This document shows positions 7,566 to 16,176 of a DNA stretch of 64,000 nt, piece by piece. Below the pieces are notes generated by a model. It saw nothing but the letters and a program-made list of their open reading frames with translations, did no database searches and had not been told where the DNA came from. This DNA comes from Archangium lansingense (GTDB lineage Bacteria; Myxococcota; Myxococcia; Myxococcales; Myxococcaceae). Positions within the stretch are counted from its first letter, which is position 1; every line of letters starts with the position of its first letter. The stretch is from NCBI RefSeq assembly GCF_026626635.1, contig NZ_JAPNKA010000001.1, positions 13,694,193-13,758,192 on the forward strand. Reading direction: 5' to 3'. Position numbers and translations under genes: made by a program.

Positions 7566-8939
7566 TCAGTCCGCGCCCTTGATGCAGGCGATGGGCTTGA
7601 GGCGCTTGTCTACCTTCGCCAGTCCCGCCATCTCCACCGTGTCCAGCACGTCGTCCAGGTTCTTGTAGCAGGGCCCGGACTCGTCCAGCGGCGTCGTCCG
7701 CGTGTTCAGCAGGATGCCCGCCTCCGCCATGCGCTGGTCTGTCTCGGACTGGTTCAGCACCCGCCTCGCCTCGCCTCGCGACATCCTCCGTCCCGAGCCG
7801 TGGTTCACCGAGTAGATGGACCGTTCCGCCCCCTCCTCCGCGAAGAGGATGGCGCTGCCCGTCTCCATCGAGCCCGGAATCAGAATCGGGTGTCCCGTCT
7901 TCTCCCACTGCGTCTTGCGCAGCGCCGGGTGCCCTCCCGGGAACGCTCGCGTGGCTCCCTTGCGCGCCACGAACTTCCCCGCCTCCTTCTGGATGAGGTT
8001 GTGGGAAATCTCGTAGTAGATGTCCGCCGTCCCGCCGAACACCTCTTCGAGCGCCGCGCACACCGCCTCGCCGATGATGAGCCGGTTGGCCACCGCGAAG
8101 TTGGCCGCCATGTTGTGCAGGTTCCAGTACTCGCGCCCCAGCCGGCTGTCCGCGTCCAGCCAGATGAAGTCCTCGCTGCGCTTGCTCAGCCCCAGCGCCG
8201 CCGCTCCCTCCACGAAGTAGTGCTTCGCGATGTTCCACCCGAAGCCTCGGCTCCCCGTGTGCAACATCACCCACACGCGGCCGTCCTCGTCCACCTGCAT
8301 CTCCGTGAAGTGGTTGCCCCCGCCCAGGCTCCCCAGCTGGTCCCGCTTGTCGTAGGCCTTCTCCGGGATGTCCACCCGGTCATCCTCCACCGGGATGAAG
8401 TCGCGCTCCGTCGTGGACGCACTGCGGCCCAGTGCTTTCGCCCCGTGGCGCACCACCTCGGCGAACGTGCGCGCGCTGACGCTCCGCTGCTTCTGTACCC
8501 GTGACGCCCCCACGCCCACCGCAATCCGCTTCGTCACCTCGTCAATCCACTGGCGGCGCTTCGCCTTGTCCGCCACGTCCTCGGCCGTCAGCGTCGTCTT
8601 GAGCTGCACCATGCCACAGCCAATGTCGTACCCGGCCGCCGTGGGCAGCAGGATGCCGTCCGTCTCCACCACCGTGCCAATGGGCACCCCGTAGCCCAGG
8701 TGACAGTCCGGCGTCACCGCCACCCGCGTCACCCCTGGGAAGGACGCCGCGTTGACCACCTGGTCGAAGACGCCCTCTTCCAAGCCGGGCAGCTCGGGAC
8801 CCTCGCCCCACAGCAGCTTGTCCGAGAGGAACAGGTGCGCATCCACCCGCATCGTCTTGGTCTTGGGCAGGACGAAGTGACCCTCCGCGACCTTCTCCAA
8901 CCTTTGCGTCCAGCTCATGGCGATTTCTCCCGGAGTCAT
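7566..8939 (-). CDS. rtcB: RNA-splicing ligase RtcB
   Basis: A 457-residue RtcB, which joins RNA 2',3'-cyclic phosphate (or 3'-phosphate) ends to 5'-OH ends using GTP and Mn2+. Diagnostic motifs are YDIGCGM (metal-ligand Cys), LGGGNHF, MLHTGSRGFG, and VNHGSGR with the guanylated His near residue 380. Length is as usual for bacterial RtcB. In bacteria it repairs cleaved RNAs and is often controlled by an RtcR sigma-54 activator with RtcA; neither is next to it here. An internal ATG (MSWTQRL, 8918) is an alternative start. Confidence 0.95.
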   Translation of the reverse strand: MTPGEIAMSWTQRLEKVAEGHFVLPKTKTMRVDAHLFLSDKLLWGEGPELPGLEEGVFDQVVNAASFPGVTRVAVTPDCHLGYGVPIGTVVETDGILLPTAAGYDIGCGMVQLKTTLTAEDVADKAKRRQWIDEVTKRIAVGVGASRVQKQRSVSARTFAEVVRHGAKALGRSASTTERDFIPVEDDRVDIPEKAYDKRDQLGSLGGGNHFTEMQVDEDGRVWVMLHTGSRGFGWNIAKHYFVEGAAALGLSKRSEDFIWLDADSRLGREYWNLHNMAANFAVANRLIIGEAVCAALEEVFGGTADIYYEISHNLIQKEAGKFVARKGATRAFPGGHPALRKTQWEKTGHPILIPGSMETGSAILFAEEGAERSIYSVNHGSGRRMSRGEARRVLNQSETDQRMAEAGILLNTRTTPLDESGPCYKNLDDVLDTVEMAGLAKVDKRLKPIACIKGAD

Positions 8940-9114
8940 TCAACCGTTGGCAGCGACGGAACCGTCCATTGGAAGCTGACGGACAGAGCAAGCGGGCAGC
9001 CTTGCGAGCGATCCACGGCTGGCGTGTCGCAGGTGTCGTTCATAGTGCGCCCGCAGTTGCCCCTTCACTGAAGAATTCCCATTCCTATTCCGGAGCTTCA
9101 AGGGGGGTAGGGAG

Positions 9115-9411
9115 ATGGGGATTCTCGGAGCGCTGTTGGTGGCTGTCACCGTGAACGCGGGACCCGTCGACGTGAAGACGGCCCCGGTGTTCAACCCCGC
9201 AGTGTGTAGCAAGAAGCGGGTGGATGCGTGCGGTTGCCACCACGTCTACGGTGTGCGCCACTGTCATCCCAAGCGCAAGAGCGACCACTGTGAGGCCATG
9301 GTGCAGGCCTTCGAGCCCACCGAGCAGAACGTCTCCACCGAGCAGGAGCTCTTCTCCCACGAGCCGGAGCCCACCACCGAGCAGGAGCCGGTGGACTTCG
9401 CCACCCTCTAG
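9115..9411 (+). CDS. Small secreted Cys/His-rich protein
   Basis: A 98-residue hypothetical protein with a short hydrophobic N-terminus (MGILGALLVAVTVNAG) and then six cysteines and several histidines (CSKKRVDACGCHHVYGVRHCH). A Glu/Thr/Pro-rich tail follows, with a repeated TEQE motif. AGGGGGGTAGGGAG just upstream is a good ribosome binding site. The Cys/His content suggests disulfides or metal binding outside the cytoplasm. No family is recognised. It lies between rtcB and the glycosyltransferase, 48 bp before the latter. Confidence 0.6.
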   Translation: MGILGALLVAVTVNAGPVDVKTAPVFNPAVCSKKRVDACGCHHVYGVRHCHPKRKSDHCEAMVQAFEPTEQNVSTEQELFSHEPEPTTEQEPVDFATL

Positions 9412-9459
9412 CCTGCCTGGTTCACGGCCAATTGGGTGGGGCGGATAGACTTCCGCCCC

Positions 9460-10761
9460 ATGCGCATCCTCGTCGTGGCGTGTGGCACTCGTGGTGACTT
9501 CCAACCCATGCTGGCGCTCGCCCTGGCGCTGCGCCGGGCCGGGCACGAGGCGCTGCTGGCGGCCACGCCCACCTTTGCTTCCGAGGCCAGCGCCCTTGGG
9601 GTGCCCTTCGCGCCCGTGGGCATGGATTTCCAGCAGCTGATTACACGCCATCGCTCGGAGCTGCAGCCCCACCGGCCGTTGAGCGCCATCCGTTTGATGA
9701 ACCGCCTCATCCCGGAGGGGGTCCGCGCCGAGTGGGAGTCGCTCCGTCCCCTGGCTCGCGGGTCCGACCTGGTCGTTGGCGCGGGGGCGACGCTCACCTC
9801 GCGCAGTGTCGCCGAGGCCGCCCACGTCCCTTACCGCTACGTCGCGTATACGCCGCAGATCCTGCCCTCGGTCTGGCACCCGCCGGTGATGCTTCCCCTC
9901 ACCGGGACGCCGCGCTGGCTCAACCGGCTCTGCTGGGCGGGCATCCGTTCCATCTACAACCGCGTCCTGCTCCCCTCGCTCAACACGTGGCGCCAGAGCG
10001 AGGGGCTCCCTCCCGTCCCCTGTGCCATCCGCCACGTCTTCTCCCCTGACACCTCGCTGCTGGCCGCCGACCCGGAGGTGGCTCCGGCACCGCCGGATCT
10101 CCCCGTGCCTCAAGTCGGCGCCTTCCACCTCGAGGATCCCCGGCCCCTGCCCGCCGAGGTCGAGCGGTTCCTCGCCGACGGGGAGCGCCCCATCTACATC
10201 GGCTTTGGCAGCATGCCGGACTCGGACGCCGCGCGGACCAGTCTGACCCTCGCCGAGGCCGCTCGGCGCGCCGGGTGCCGCGCCCTGCTGTCCTCGGGCT
10301 GGGCTGGCCTGGGCGGTGAGAGTCTGGGCTCACACGTCCTGGTGGTGGGGCCGCTCTCCCACGGGCAGCTCTTCCCCCGGCTGGCCGGCATCGTCCACCA
10401 CGGCGGCGCGGGCACCACCTCCGCCTCCACTCGGGCGGGTGTTCCCCAGGTCGTCGTTCCCCACATGGTGGATCAGTTCATGAATGCGCACTACGTGTGC
10501 ACCGCCGGGATTGGGACCTCGCTCACCCGCGGGCAGCTCGGAGTGGAGCGACTGGTGCGCGCGCTCATCCACATCCGCGAGGACTCCGCCATGCGCGAGC
10601 GCGCCGCCCGGGTCGGCGAGCGGGTCCGTGAGAGGGATTCCCTGGCGGCGGCCGTGGAACTGCTCGAGCGGGCCGCCGGAGGGGCTCACTCCTCGGGTGT
10701 GACGGTCACCTCCAGCGTGAACTCCCGCGACATCACCCTTTCGAGGTCGTCCACCTCGTAG
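9460..10761 (+). CDS. UGT/MGT-like glycosyltransferase (GT1 family)
   Basis: A 433-residue GT-B-fold glycosyltransferase. The N-terminus MRILVVACGTRGDFQPML is the sterol-glucosyltransferase/macrolide-transferase type (TxGTRGDxxP). The C-terminal nucleotide-sugar motif is HHGGAGTTSASTRAGVPQ around residue 320, followed by DQFMNAHYV. Such enzymes move a sugar from a UDP- or dTDP-sugar to a lipid, sterol or polyketide. The acceptor is unknown. The start at 9460 is chosen because MRIL begins the first Rossmann strand. Its last 76 bp overlap the convergent TPR gene. Confidence 0.88.
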   Translation: MRILVVACGTRGDFQPMLALALALRRAGHEALLAATPTFASEASALGVPFAPVGMDFQQLITRHRSELQPHRPLSAIRLMNRLIPEGVRAEWESLRPLARGSDLVVGAGATLTSRSVAEAAHVPYRYVAYTPQILPSVWHPPVMLPLTGTPRWLNRLCWAGIRSIYNRVLLPSLNTWRQSEGLPPVPCAIRHVFSPDTSLLAADPEVAPAPPDLPVPQVGAFHLEDPRPLPAEVERFLADGERPIYIGFGSMPDSDAARTSLTLAEAARRAGCRALLSSGWAGLGGESLGSHVLVVGPLSHGQLFPRLAGIVHHGGAGTTSASTRAGVPQVVVPHMVDQFMNAHYVCTAGIGTSLTRGQLGVERLVRALIHIREDSAMRERAARVGERVRERDSLAAAVELLERAAGGAHSSGVTVTSSVNSRDITLSRSSTS

Positions 10762-11333
10762 GCTGTCAGCGGCGTGCGCGAGGAGATCACCACCCAGCGC
10801 GTCCCCGGCGCCGCCCTCAGCGCGAGCGTGTTCCCCGACAGCCTCCGCACCTCGGCCGGAGACGGCAGGGGCTCCGAGGTCGAGGCTGGAGACGGTGGCA
10901 GGGCCAGCCGCCCCGGGACGTTCGCTTGCCGCGTGTGCAGCTCCACCATGTCTCGCTTGTGCTCGGGGATGCGCGAGGGCGGCGGCATCGGTGGGGGCAC
11001 GTGCACTGCCTGGCGCTGCGCGTGTGCGGGAGATAGCTGCTCCAGGGCCCGCGCCACCTCGTTGTCCCTCGGGTCCAGCTCCAGCGCCACCTTCAACGCC
11101 GCTCGCGCTCGCGCCTCACACCCAAGCTGCAGCAACAGCTCCGCCGCCGTCCGGTAAGAGTTGAGTGCCTTCTGTTTGTCTCCCGCTCGCCTCCACGCCT
11201 CGGCGTGGCGCACGTAGAGGTGCGGGTCCCTCGGCTCCAGCTCCAACAGCTTCCCGTAGGTGCGCGCGCACTCGGCGAACTTCCGCCTCGAGTACAGGTC
11301 CAGCGCTCGCTCCTTCAACTCCCGCACACCCAT
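10686..11333 (-). CDS. TPR-repeat protein
   Basis: A 215-residue protein. Residues 1-110 contain about three TPR-like helix pairs (GVRELKERALDLYSRRKFAE; YGKLLELEPRDPHLYVRHAE; ALKVALELDPRDNEVARALE). A Pro-rich linker and a compact C-terminal part follow. This suggests a scaffold protein; no enzymatic motif is seen. The ATG at 11333 is chosen since the TPRs start immediately, with a 288-bp gap to the divergent sigma-factor gene. The 3' end overlaps the convergent glycosyltransferase by 76 bp. Confidence 0.75.
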   Translation of the reverse strand: MGVRELKERALDLYSRRKFAECARTYGKLLELEPRDPHLYVRHAEAWRRAGDKQKALNSYRTAAELLLQLGCEARARAALKVALELDPRDNEVARALEQLSPAHAQRQAVHVPPPMPPPSRIPEHKRDMVELHTRQANVPGRLALPPSPASTSEPLPSPAEVRRLSGNTLALRAAPGTRWVVISSRTPLTAYEVDDLERVMSREFTLEVTVTPEE

Positions 11334-11621
11334 CACCACCCCCGGCCCTGCCCCCGAGAACCACTTTCGCCAGCCCTGTCCGCCGGAGGTACAAGCATGG
11401 GCTGTGCCGGGGCCTGTCCGGGCAAGGGTGTTCCCCGGGACGAGAGCTCCGTCCTCACTCCAGCATTCCCGCTGTTCTCCTCCCGGCAGCCCGAAGGTCG
11501 GTCCGCGCCCTACCCGGAGGATTCCGGTGGCTCCCGGTTCAAACCGCCTTCCCGGACCCTGTAAGAAGGGAGGGCGGCCCCGCTCCAGCCTGTAATTCGC
11601 GGCCGGCTTCGCACTCCCCCC

Positions 11622-12539
11622 ATGTCCCACTCGTCCTCGCTCGCCCGGTTGCTCATCCCCCACCTTCGGTCCGAGGCCCGCACCGCATACGCGGAGCTGC
11701 CCTCGCTGGAGTCGGTGCTCTCCGAGCTGCTCGCCTCGGCCCGCGCGGCGTGGCCCCGGGCGCGACTCGAGGACGCTGTCTTCCTCCGCTACCTCGCCGA
11801 GCGTCTCGCCCCAGCCTCCGAGCCCGAGCGCACCCTGCGCGCCCTCCCTGTTGCGGACCTCTTCCTCGCCTGTGCCTGCGTGCACGGGGATGCCGCCGCC
11901 CATGCCGCGCTGGACGCGCACTTCCTCCCCAAGGTGACCGCCGCCGTCGCACGCGTGCACCCGGGCGCCGATGCTGCCTCCGAGGTGTGCCAGGTGCTGC
12001 GCGAGAAGCTCCTCACCTCCGAAGCGGGCCAGCCGCCCCGCCTCGCCGGCTACCTGGGCCAGGGCCCTCTTGCCGCGTGGTTGCGCGCCGCCGCCGTCCG
12101 CACCGCCCTCAACCTGCGCCGCACCGCCCAACGCCAGGCCCGTGCCGAGGAGGAGGCCCTCGCCGACGCCACCCTCCCTGGGGGCACCCACCCCGAATTG
12201 GAGCACCTGCGCCAGCGCCACCGGGCTGACTTCCAGGCCGCCCTCGCCGAGGCCCTCGCCGCCTTGCCCTCGCGCGAGCGCACCGTCCTGCGTCTCCACC
12301 TCGTCGAGGGGCTGAGCCTGGAGCGCATTGGCACCGTGTACCGCACCCACAAGTCCACCGTCTCCCGGTGGCTGGCCCACGCCCGTGAGGAGGTGCTCGC
12401 TGGCACCCGCTCCCGGCTCGCCGAGCGCCTGCGCCTGTCCTCCGGCGAGCTGCACAGCCTGCTGCGTGACGTGCCCGCGCAGCTCGACCAGAGCCTCTCC
12501 TCGCTGCTGGCCAGCACCGGGCGCAACGAGGGCTCGTGA
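11622..12539 (+). CDS. Myxobacterial Sig-70 gmx1-type sigma factor
   Basis: A 305-residue sigma-70-related protein. Residues 212-262 are a sigma region 4 helix-turn-helix (LPSRERTVLRLHLVEGLSLE and KSTVSRWLAHAREEV). Upstream, FLPKVTAAVARVHPGADAAS and GYLGQGPLAAWLRAAAVRTA read as a degenerate region 2. This matches the Myxococcus paralogous sigma family (TIGR03001). The next two genes encode a secreted pilus-N-domain protein and a kinase with an anti-sigma-type zinc finger, so the sigma is probably controlled by that kinase. The ATG at 11622 has no strong ribosome binding site. Confidence 0.85.
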   Translation: MSHSSSLARLLIPHLRSEARTAYAELPSLESVLSELLASARAAWPRARLEDAVFLRYLAERLAPASEPERTLRALPVADLFLACACVHGDAAAHAALDAHFLPKVTAAVARVHPGADAASEVCQVLREKLLTSEAGQPPRLAGYLGQGPLAAWLRAAAVRTALNLRRTAQRQARAEEEALADATLPGGTHPELEHLRQRHRADFQAALAEALAALPSRERTVLRLHLVEGLSLERIGTVYRTHKSTVSRWLAHAREEVLAGTRSRLAERLRLSSGELHSLLRDVPAQLDQSLSSLLASTGRNEGS

Positions 12540-12617
12540 TTTTTTTTCGCGCCGCCGTGCAACACCGCGCGGCCACCGGTGTCATCCGGGCAGAACGCAG
12601 GAACAACGGAGGACACC

Positions 12618-12947
12618 ATGAACGTGAAGAAGATGATGGGAGTGCTGGCTGTGACGGCGGTGGCGGTGTTCGGCACGGTGGCGGGCGCGGAGGAGGCGGC
12701 TCCCCCGGCGGCCCAGGGCAGCGCCGAGGCCCCCGCTGAGACGATCAGCCTCAAGAAGGGCGGGGTGCACACCCTGGAGGTGAAGGAGCTCGTGCGCATC
12801 GCGGTGGGGGACTCGAGTACGGCCGACGTCTCCGTGGTGGGCGGCTCGCGCATCCGCATCTCCGGGCGCGCGAAGGGCTCGACGACCCTGCTGGTGTGGA
12901 CGAAGGACGGGGAGCGCAAGGCGTACACGCTCATCGTCCAGGGCTGA
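12618..12947 (+). CDS. Secreted pilus-formation N-terminal-domain protein
   Basis: A 109-residue exported protein. The signal peptide MNVKKMMGVLAVTAVAVFG ends around GAEEAA. The mature part is one domain of the kind found at the N-terminus of CpaC/RcpA secretins (PF13629, T2SS-T3SS pil_N). Its hallmarks are LEVKELVRIAVGDSSTADVS and GSTTLLVWTKDGERKAYTL. CGGAGG upstream of the ATG at 12618 supports the start. The same domain occurs at the C-terminus of the kinase encoded 53 bp downstream, which suggests interaction or competition for one periplasmic partner. Confidence 0.82.
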   Translation: MNVKKMMGVLAVTAVAVFGTVAGAEEAAPPAAQGSAEAPAETISLKKGGVHTLEVKELVRIAVGDSSTADVSVVGGSRIRISGRAKGSTTLLVWTKDGERKAYTLIVQG

Positions 12948-13000
12948 GCCGGGCCCGGTGGCTTCCCGTGGCGGCGCGCGCCTGCGAGAATCGGGACCCG

Positions 13001-14410
13001 ATGTCCCTGGAATCGAGGTTCCGCGCGCCGGACGGGTGCCCGGACGAGAACGTGCTCGCAGGTTTCGCCTCGGGCGCGCTGTCCCATGCGGATACGCCGC
13101 GCCTGGAGCAACACCTGGACGGGTGCGCCGCGTGCCGGGCGTTGGTGGCGGCGGTGGCAGCCGAGGTCTCGGGGCCGGGTGCTTCGAGCGCTCCCACGTG
13201 CCTGGACACGGGCGCGCCCACGCTGCCCATGCATCCCGGAGCGCATGCGCTGGTTCCGGGGGCCCAGGTGGGCCGCTACGTCGTCGAGGGGCCTCTCGGC
13301 GAGGGCGGCATGGGCGTGGTGTACGCGGCGAGGGACCCCGGGTTGGGGCGCACGGTGGCGCTGAAGCTGTTGCGTCCGGGTGGGGGCGGAGACGAGGGCC
13401 GGGCGCGGTTGGTGCGAGAGGCCCAGGCGATGGCGCGGTTGGCGCATCCCAACGTGCTGCCCCTGTTCGAGATGGGGACGGAGGGAGGGAGTGTCTTCCT
13501 CGCGATGGAGCGGGTGGAGGGCCCCACGCTGGCGGGCTGGCTGCGCGAGCGCGAGCGGCCGTGGCGCGAGGTGCTCTCCCTGTTCCTCCAGGCGGGCGAG
13601 GGGCTGGCGGCGGCGCACCGGGCGGGACTGGTGCACCGGGACTTCAAGCCAGCCAACGTGCTGGTGGGCACGGATGGGCGGCCACGCGTCACGGACTTCG
13701 GGCTGGTGCGGCACGGGGCCGGAGGGGACGAGGGATTCCCAGGAGACATCGCGTCTGGAGACACAGGTGAGTCGCTCACCCGCGCGGGAGCAGTGCCAGG
13801 AACACCCGCGTACATGTCCCCCGAGCAGCTCGCGGGCCGCGAGGTGGACGCTCGCGGAGACCAGTTCAGCTTCTGCGTGGCGCTCCACGAGGCGCTGTAT
13901 GGCCTTCGCCCCTTCGACGTACGAGTGCGTGGAGAGGCTCGCTGGAGCCGGGTGCCGATGCCGCGAGGCCCTCGCCTGCCAGGGTATGTGCGGGCCGCGC
14001 TCGACCGGGGGCTGGCGCTGGAGCCGGAGGCACGCTTCCCCTCCATGGATGCGATGCTGGTGGCGCTATCCCGTCCATCCGGTCCACGCTGGCTTCCGGT
14101 GGTGACGGTGGTGGCGGGGCTGGGGCTGCTGCTCGCGGGGGCGGACGTCGTGGTGTGGCGGACGCGGGAGCCGGTGGCTTCGTCGAAGCAGGAGTCCCTG
14201 CCGCTCTCGCTGGTGAAGGGTACGCCCTCGGCGATCGTGCTCCCCGGGGTGACGCGCGTGGCGGTGGGCGCCATCGGCGTCGTGGATGCGACCGTGGTGG
14301 GCGACGACACGCTGCGGCTCGAGCCGCTCGAGGTGGGCACCACCAAGGTGCTGGTGTGGATGCGGAACGGTGAGCGCCGGGAGTACACCGTGTCGGTGGC
14401 CCCACACTGA
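13001..14410 (+). CDS. Ser/Thr kinase with anti-sigma zinc finger and pilus-N sensor domain
   Basis: A 469-residue fusion. Residues 13-45 show C13, then H38-x3-C42-x2-C45, the zinc-binding anti-sigma (zf-HC2) pattern. Residues 91-345 are a Hanks-type kinase: Gly loop GPLGEGGMGVVY, VALKLL Lys, catalytic HRDFKPANVL, DFG, and GTPAYMSPEQ in the activation segment. One membrane helix follows (about 365-387). The outer part is a pil_N domain ending LVWMRNGERREYTVSV, close to the end of the preceding gene product. Inside, the zinc finger would hold the neighbouring sigma factor; outside, the pil_N domain would sense. That mechanism is inferred; the domains are seen. Confidence 0.9.
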   Translation: MSLESRFRAPDGCPDENVLAGFASGALSHADTPRLEQHLDGCAACRALVAAVAAEVSGPGASSAPTCLDTGAPTLPMHPGAHALVPGAQVGRYVVEGPLGEGGMGVVYAARDPGLGRTVALKLLRPGGGGDEGRARLVREAQAMARLAHPNVLPLFEMGTEGGSVFLAMERVEGPTLAGWLRERERPWREVLSLFLQAGEGLAAAHRAGLVHRDFKPANVLVGTDGRPRVTDFGLVRHGAGGDEGFPGDIASGDTGESLTRAGAVPGTPAYMSPEQLAGREVDARGDQFSFCVALHEALYGLRPFDVRVRGEARWSRVPMPRGPRLPGYVRAALDRGLALEPEARFPSMDAMLVALSRPSGPRWLPVVTVVAGLGLLLAGADVVVWRTREPVASSKQESLPLSLVKGTPSAIVLPGVTRVAVGAIGVVDATVVGDDTLRLEPLEVGTTKVLVWMRNGERREYTVSVAPH

Positions 14411-14486
14411 GCCGAGGCTCCCCCCTTTACGGGCGCGTGGGCGAGGGGACTATCGTGGGAGTCCTCTCGCTGTGGAGGGCTGCTCG

Positions 14487-15086
14487 TTGCGCTCCATCAA
14501 TCCCCTGGCGTCCTGGCGGTGGTGTCTCCTGGCGGTCCTCGCGGTGGGCTGCGCGCACTCGAGCACGGGCACGAGCGCTGCCCCGACGGCTGCTTCCTCC
14601 GAGGCCCCTCGCACCGATGCCAATCACGCCGAGGCCCGGGAGCTCGCCGACAAGATGTTTGGCCCCGAGGCCCAGGCCTCGAAGCGCAAACAGGAGAAGG
14701 TGCGCAGGCTGATGGCGCTCACGGGGGCGGAGGACACGGGCCAGCAGATGCTGGACATCATGACGAGCCACTTCGAGCAGATGTCGACGAGCGTGCCGCC
14801 GGGCTTCCTGGAGAAGTTCCGCGAGGTGGCGCGGCAGGAGTCCATCGTGGACATGCTGGTGCCCGTGTACATGAAGCACTTCACCGAGGAGGACCTGGAC
14901 GCGGCCATCGCCTTCCACGAGTCGCCCGCGGGCAAGCGCTTCCTCGCGGCCCAGCCTCGGGTGATGGAGGAGGCGAAGGAGGTGGGTGAGAAGTGGGGCG
15001 TGCAGCTCGCGGAGAAGACGCTGCGGGCGCTCGCCGAGGAGGCGCGGCAGGCACAACCCGCGCGCCACGATGGACAGCAGCTGTAG
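14487..15086 (+). CDS. DUF2059 lipoprotein
   Basis: A 199-residue protein with a lipoprotein signal (WRWCLLAVLAVGC, Cys as lipid anchor). It carries a DUF2059-type helical domain: KVRRLMALTGAEDTGQQMLD, then YMKHFTEEDLDAAIAFHESP and GKRFLAAQPRVMEEA. The family's function is unknown. The TTG at 14487 is preferred because GGAGGG lies eight bases upstream; a GTG at 14472 is an alternative. It follows the kinase on the same strand by 76 bp. Confidence 0.8.
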   Translation: MRSINPLASWRWCLLAVLAVGCAHSSTGTSAAPTAASSEAPRTDANHAEARELADKMFGPEAQASKRKQEKVRRLMALTGAEDTGQQMLDIMTSHFEQMSTSVPPGFLEKFREVARQESIVDMLVPVYMKHFTEEDLDAAIAFHESPAGKRFLAAQPRVMEEAKEVGEKWGVQLAEKTLRALAEEARQAQPARHDGQQL

Positions 15087-15103
15087 CGCCATTCCCAGCG
15101 CCA

Positions 15104-15191
15104 TTCCCTCTCCCTCTGGGAGAGGGTCAGGGTGAGGGTCTACACGCAGGGACTACCCTCACCCCCCGCCCTCTCCCAGAGGGAGAGGGAG
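15104..15191. repeat. Inverted pair of palindromic repeats
   Basis: There are two hairpins, CCCTCTCCC-TCT-GGGAGAGGG at 15106-15126 and CCCTCTCCC-AGA-GGGAGAGGG at 15169-15189, in opposite orientation. Their GTGAGGGT/ACCCTCAC flanks face each other. The whole block can fold into one long cruciform between the convergent DUF2059 and thioesterase genes and probably ends transcription from both sides. Confidence 0.75.
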
Positions 15192-15201
15192 TCACCGGTC
15201 C

Positions 15202-15660
15202 TCACGACAGCAGGAACAGGGCGTTGGCGCTGGCGATGGGTTTGCTCCGATCCTCCTGCCAGGCCTGTACCTGCAGGTTCGCCACGCGCCGGCCGAGCCG
15301 CGTAATCGTGGCCTTGGCCAGCGTGTCCTGCGGCCTTCCCGAGCGCAGGAAGTCCACGGTGATGCTGATGATCTTGGGCACGCGGTCCGTCTGGGTGCGC
15401 AGCAGCAGCTCGAAGATGGCGGCGGACTCCAGTAGCGCGCCGAGCGTGCCGCCATGCAGCGCGGGGATGGAGCTGTTGCCAATGAGCATGGGCGCGTAGC
15501 GCATGCGGCACAGCACTTCACCGGTGGTGTTCTCCACGCCGATGCCGAGGAAGCGCGTGTAGGGAATCGCCTCGGTGAGCAGGTGGTAGTCACCCGTGTG
15601 GCGCACCTGGCGCAGGAGGTTGGCGATGCGGGTGGGGGGGCTGGGGGGCGTGCTCTCCAT
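15202..15660 (-). CDS. Hot-dog fold thioesterase (PaaI-like)
   Basis: A 152-residue single hot-dog protein with ALHGGTLGALLESAA, the PaaI-type catalytic helix segment, and the closing strands TVDFLRSG and RVANLQVQAWQED. It would hydrolyse an acyl-CoA; substrate unknown. It begins three bases after the stop of a second thioesterase of the same fold, and the pair looks like a tandem duplication that has diverged. Confidence 0.85.
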   Translation of the reverse strand: MESTPPSPPTRIANLLRQVRHTGDYHLLTEAIPYTRFLGIGVENTTGEVLCRMRYAPMLIGNSSIPALHGGTLGALLESAAIFELLLRTQTDRVPKIISITVDFLRSGRPQDTLAKATITRLGRRVANLQVQAWQEDRSKPIASANALFLLS

Positions 15661-15663
15661 GGC

Positions 15664-16116
15664 TCAGTCCTCCACGATGATGAAGGTGCCCTGCGCCGAG
15701 GCCACCGGGTTGTTGGGGTCACCGTGGTGCGCGAGCGCTCGCACGAAGGCCACCGCGCGCGTGAGCTTGTAGCACTCGGCGCGTGCGAGCAGATCCTTCC
15801 CCGGCGTGGCGGGATGCAGGTAGTCGATGCGCAGGTCCAACGTGGCGATGCGCGCCATCCGCGCCATCTTCATGAAGACGGAGATGCCACACGTGGCGTC
15901 GATGAGCGTCGTCACCGCACCGCCGTGCAGCACACCTGTCTCGGGGTTGCCCACCAGGTTCTCCGAGTAGGGCAGCCGCATGGTGGCCTCCGCGGCCCCC
16001 AGGTCCACCACGCTCAGGCCCAGCGTGTGGTTGTGCGGGACGGAGTCATTCATGAAGCGGTTGATGCTCTCCATCATCTGCTGCTTGTCTTCGGGGAACG
16101 CGTCGTCGCTCGCCAT
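15664..16116 (-). CDS. Hot-dog fold thioesterase (PaaI-like)
   Basis: A 150-residue PaaI-family thioesterase: VLHGGAVTTLIDATCGIS is the active-site helix region, followed by LDLRIDYLHPATPGKDLLA and ARAECYKLTRAVAFVRA. The start at 16116 (MASDDAFPED) is preferred over an upstream in-frame ATG at 16158 as it gives the usual family length. It is the upstream partner of the next thioesterase gene and probably belongs to the same minus-strand operon as the TPR and AAA genes. Confidence 0.87.
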   Translation of the reverse strand: MASDDAFPEDKQQMMESINRFMNDSVPHNHTLGLSVVDLGAAEATMRLPYSENLVGNPETGVLHGGAVTTLIDATCGISVFMKMARMARIATLDLRIDYLHPATPGKDLLARAECYKLTRAVAFVRALAHHGDPNNPVASAQGTFIIVED

Positions 16117-16176
16117 ACGAGAAGGTGGATACCAGCTAGGGCGCTGGGACACCACCACGGTCGGAGCGAGCGCGGT

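Noticed and set aside
11334..12455. N-terminal extension of the TPR gene across the sigma factor
   Set aside because: Gly/Ala/Arg-rich antisense sequence; the sigma factor on the plus strand has a clear helix-turn-helix.
15104..15191. Repeats resembling a small CRISPR array
   Set aside because: Units are palindromic, occur singly or in inverted pairs, have no regular spacers and no cas genes nearby.
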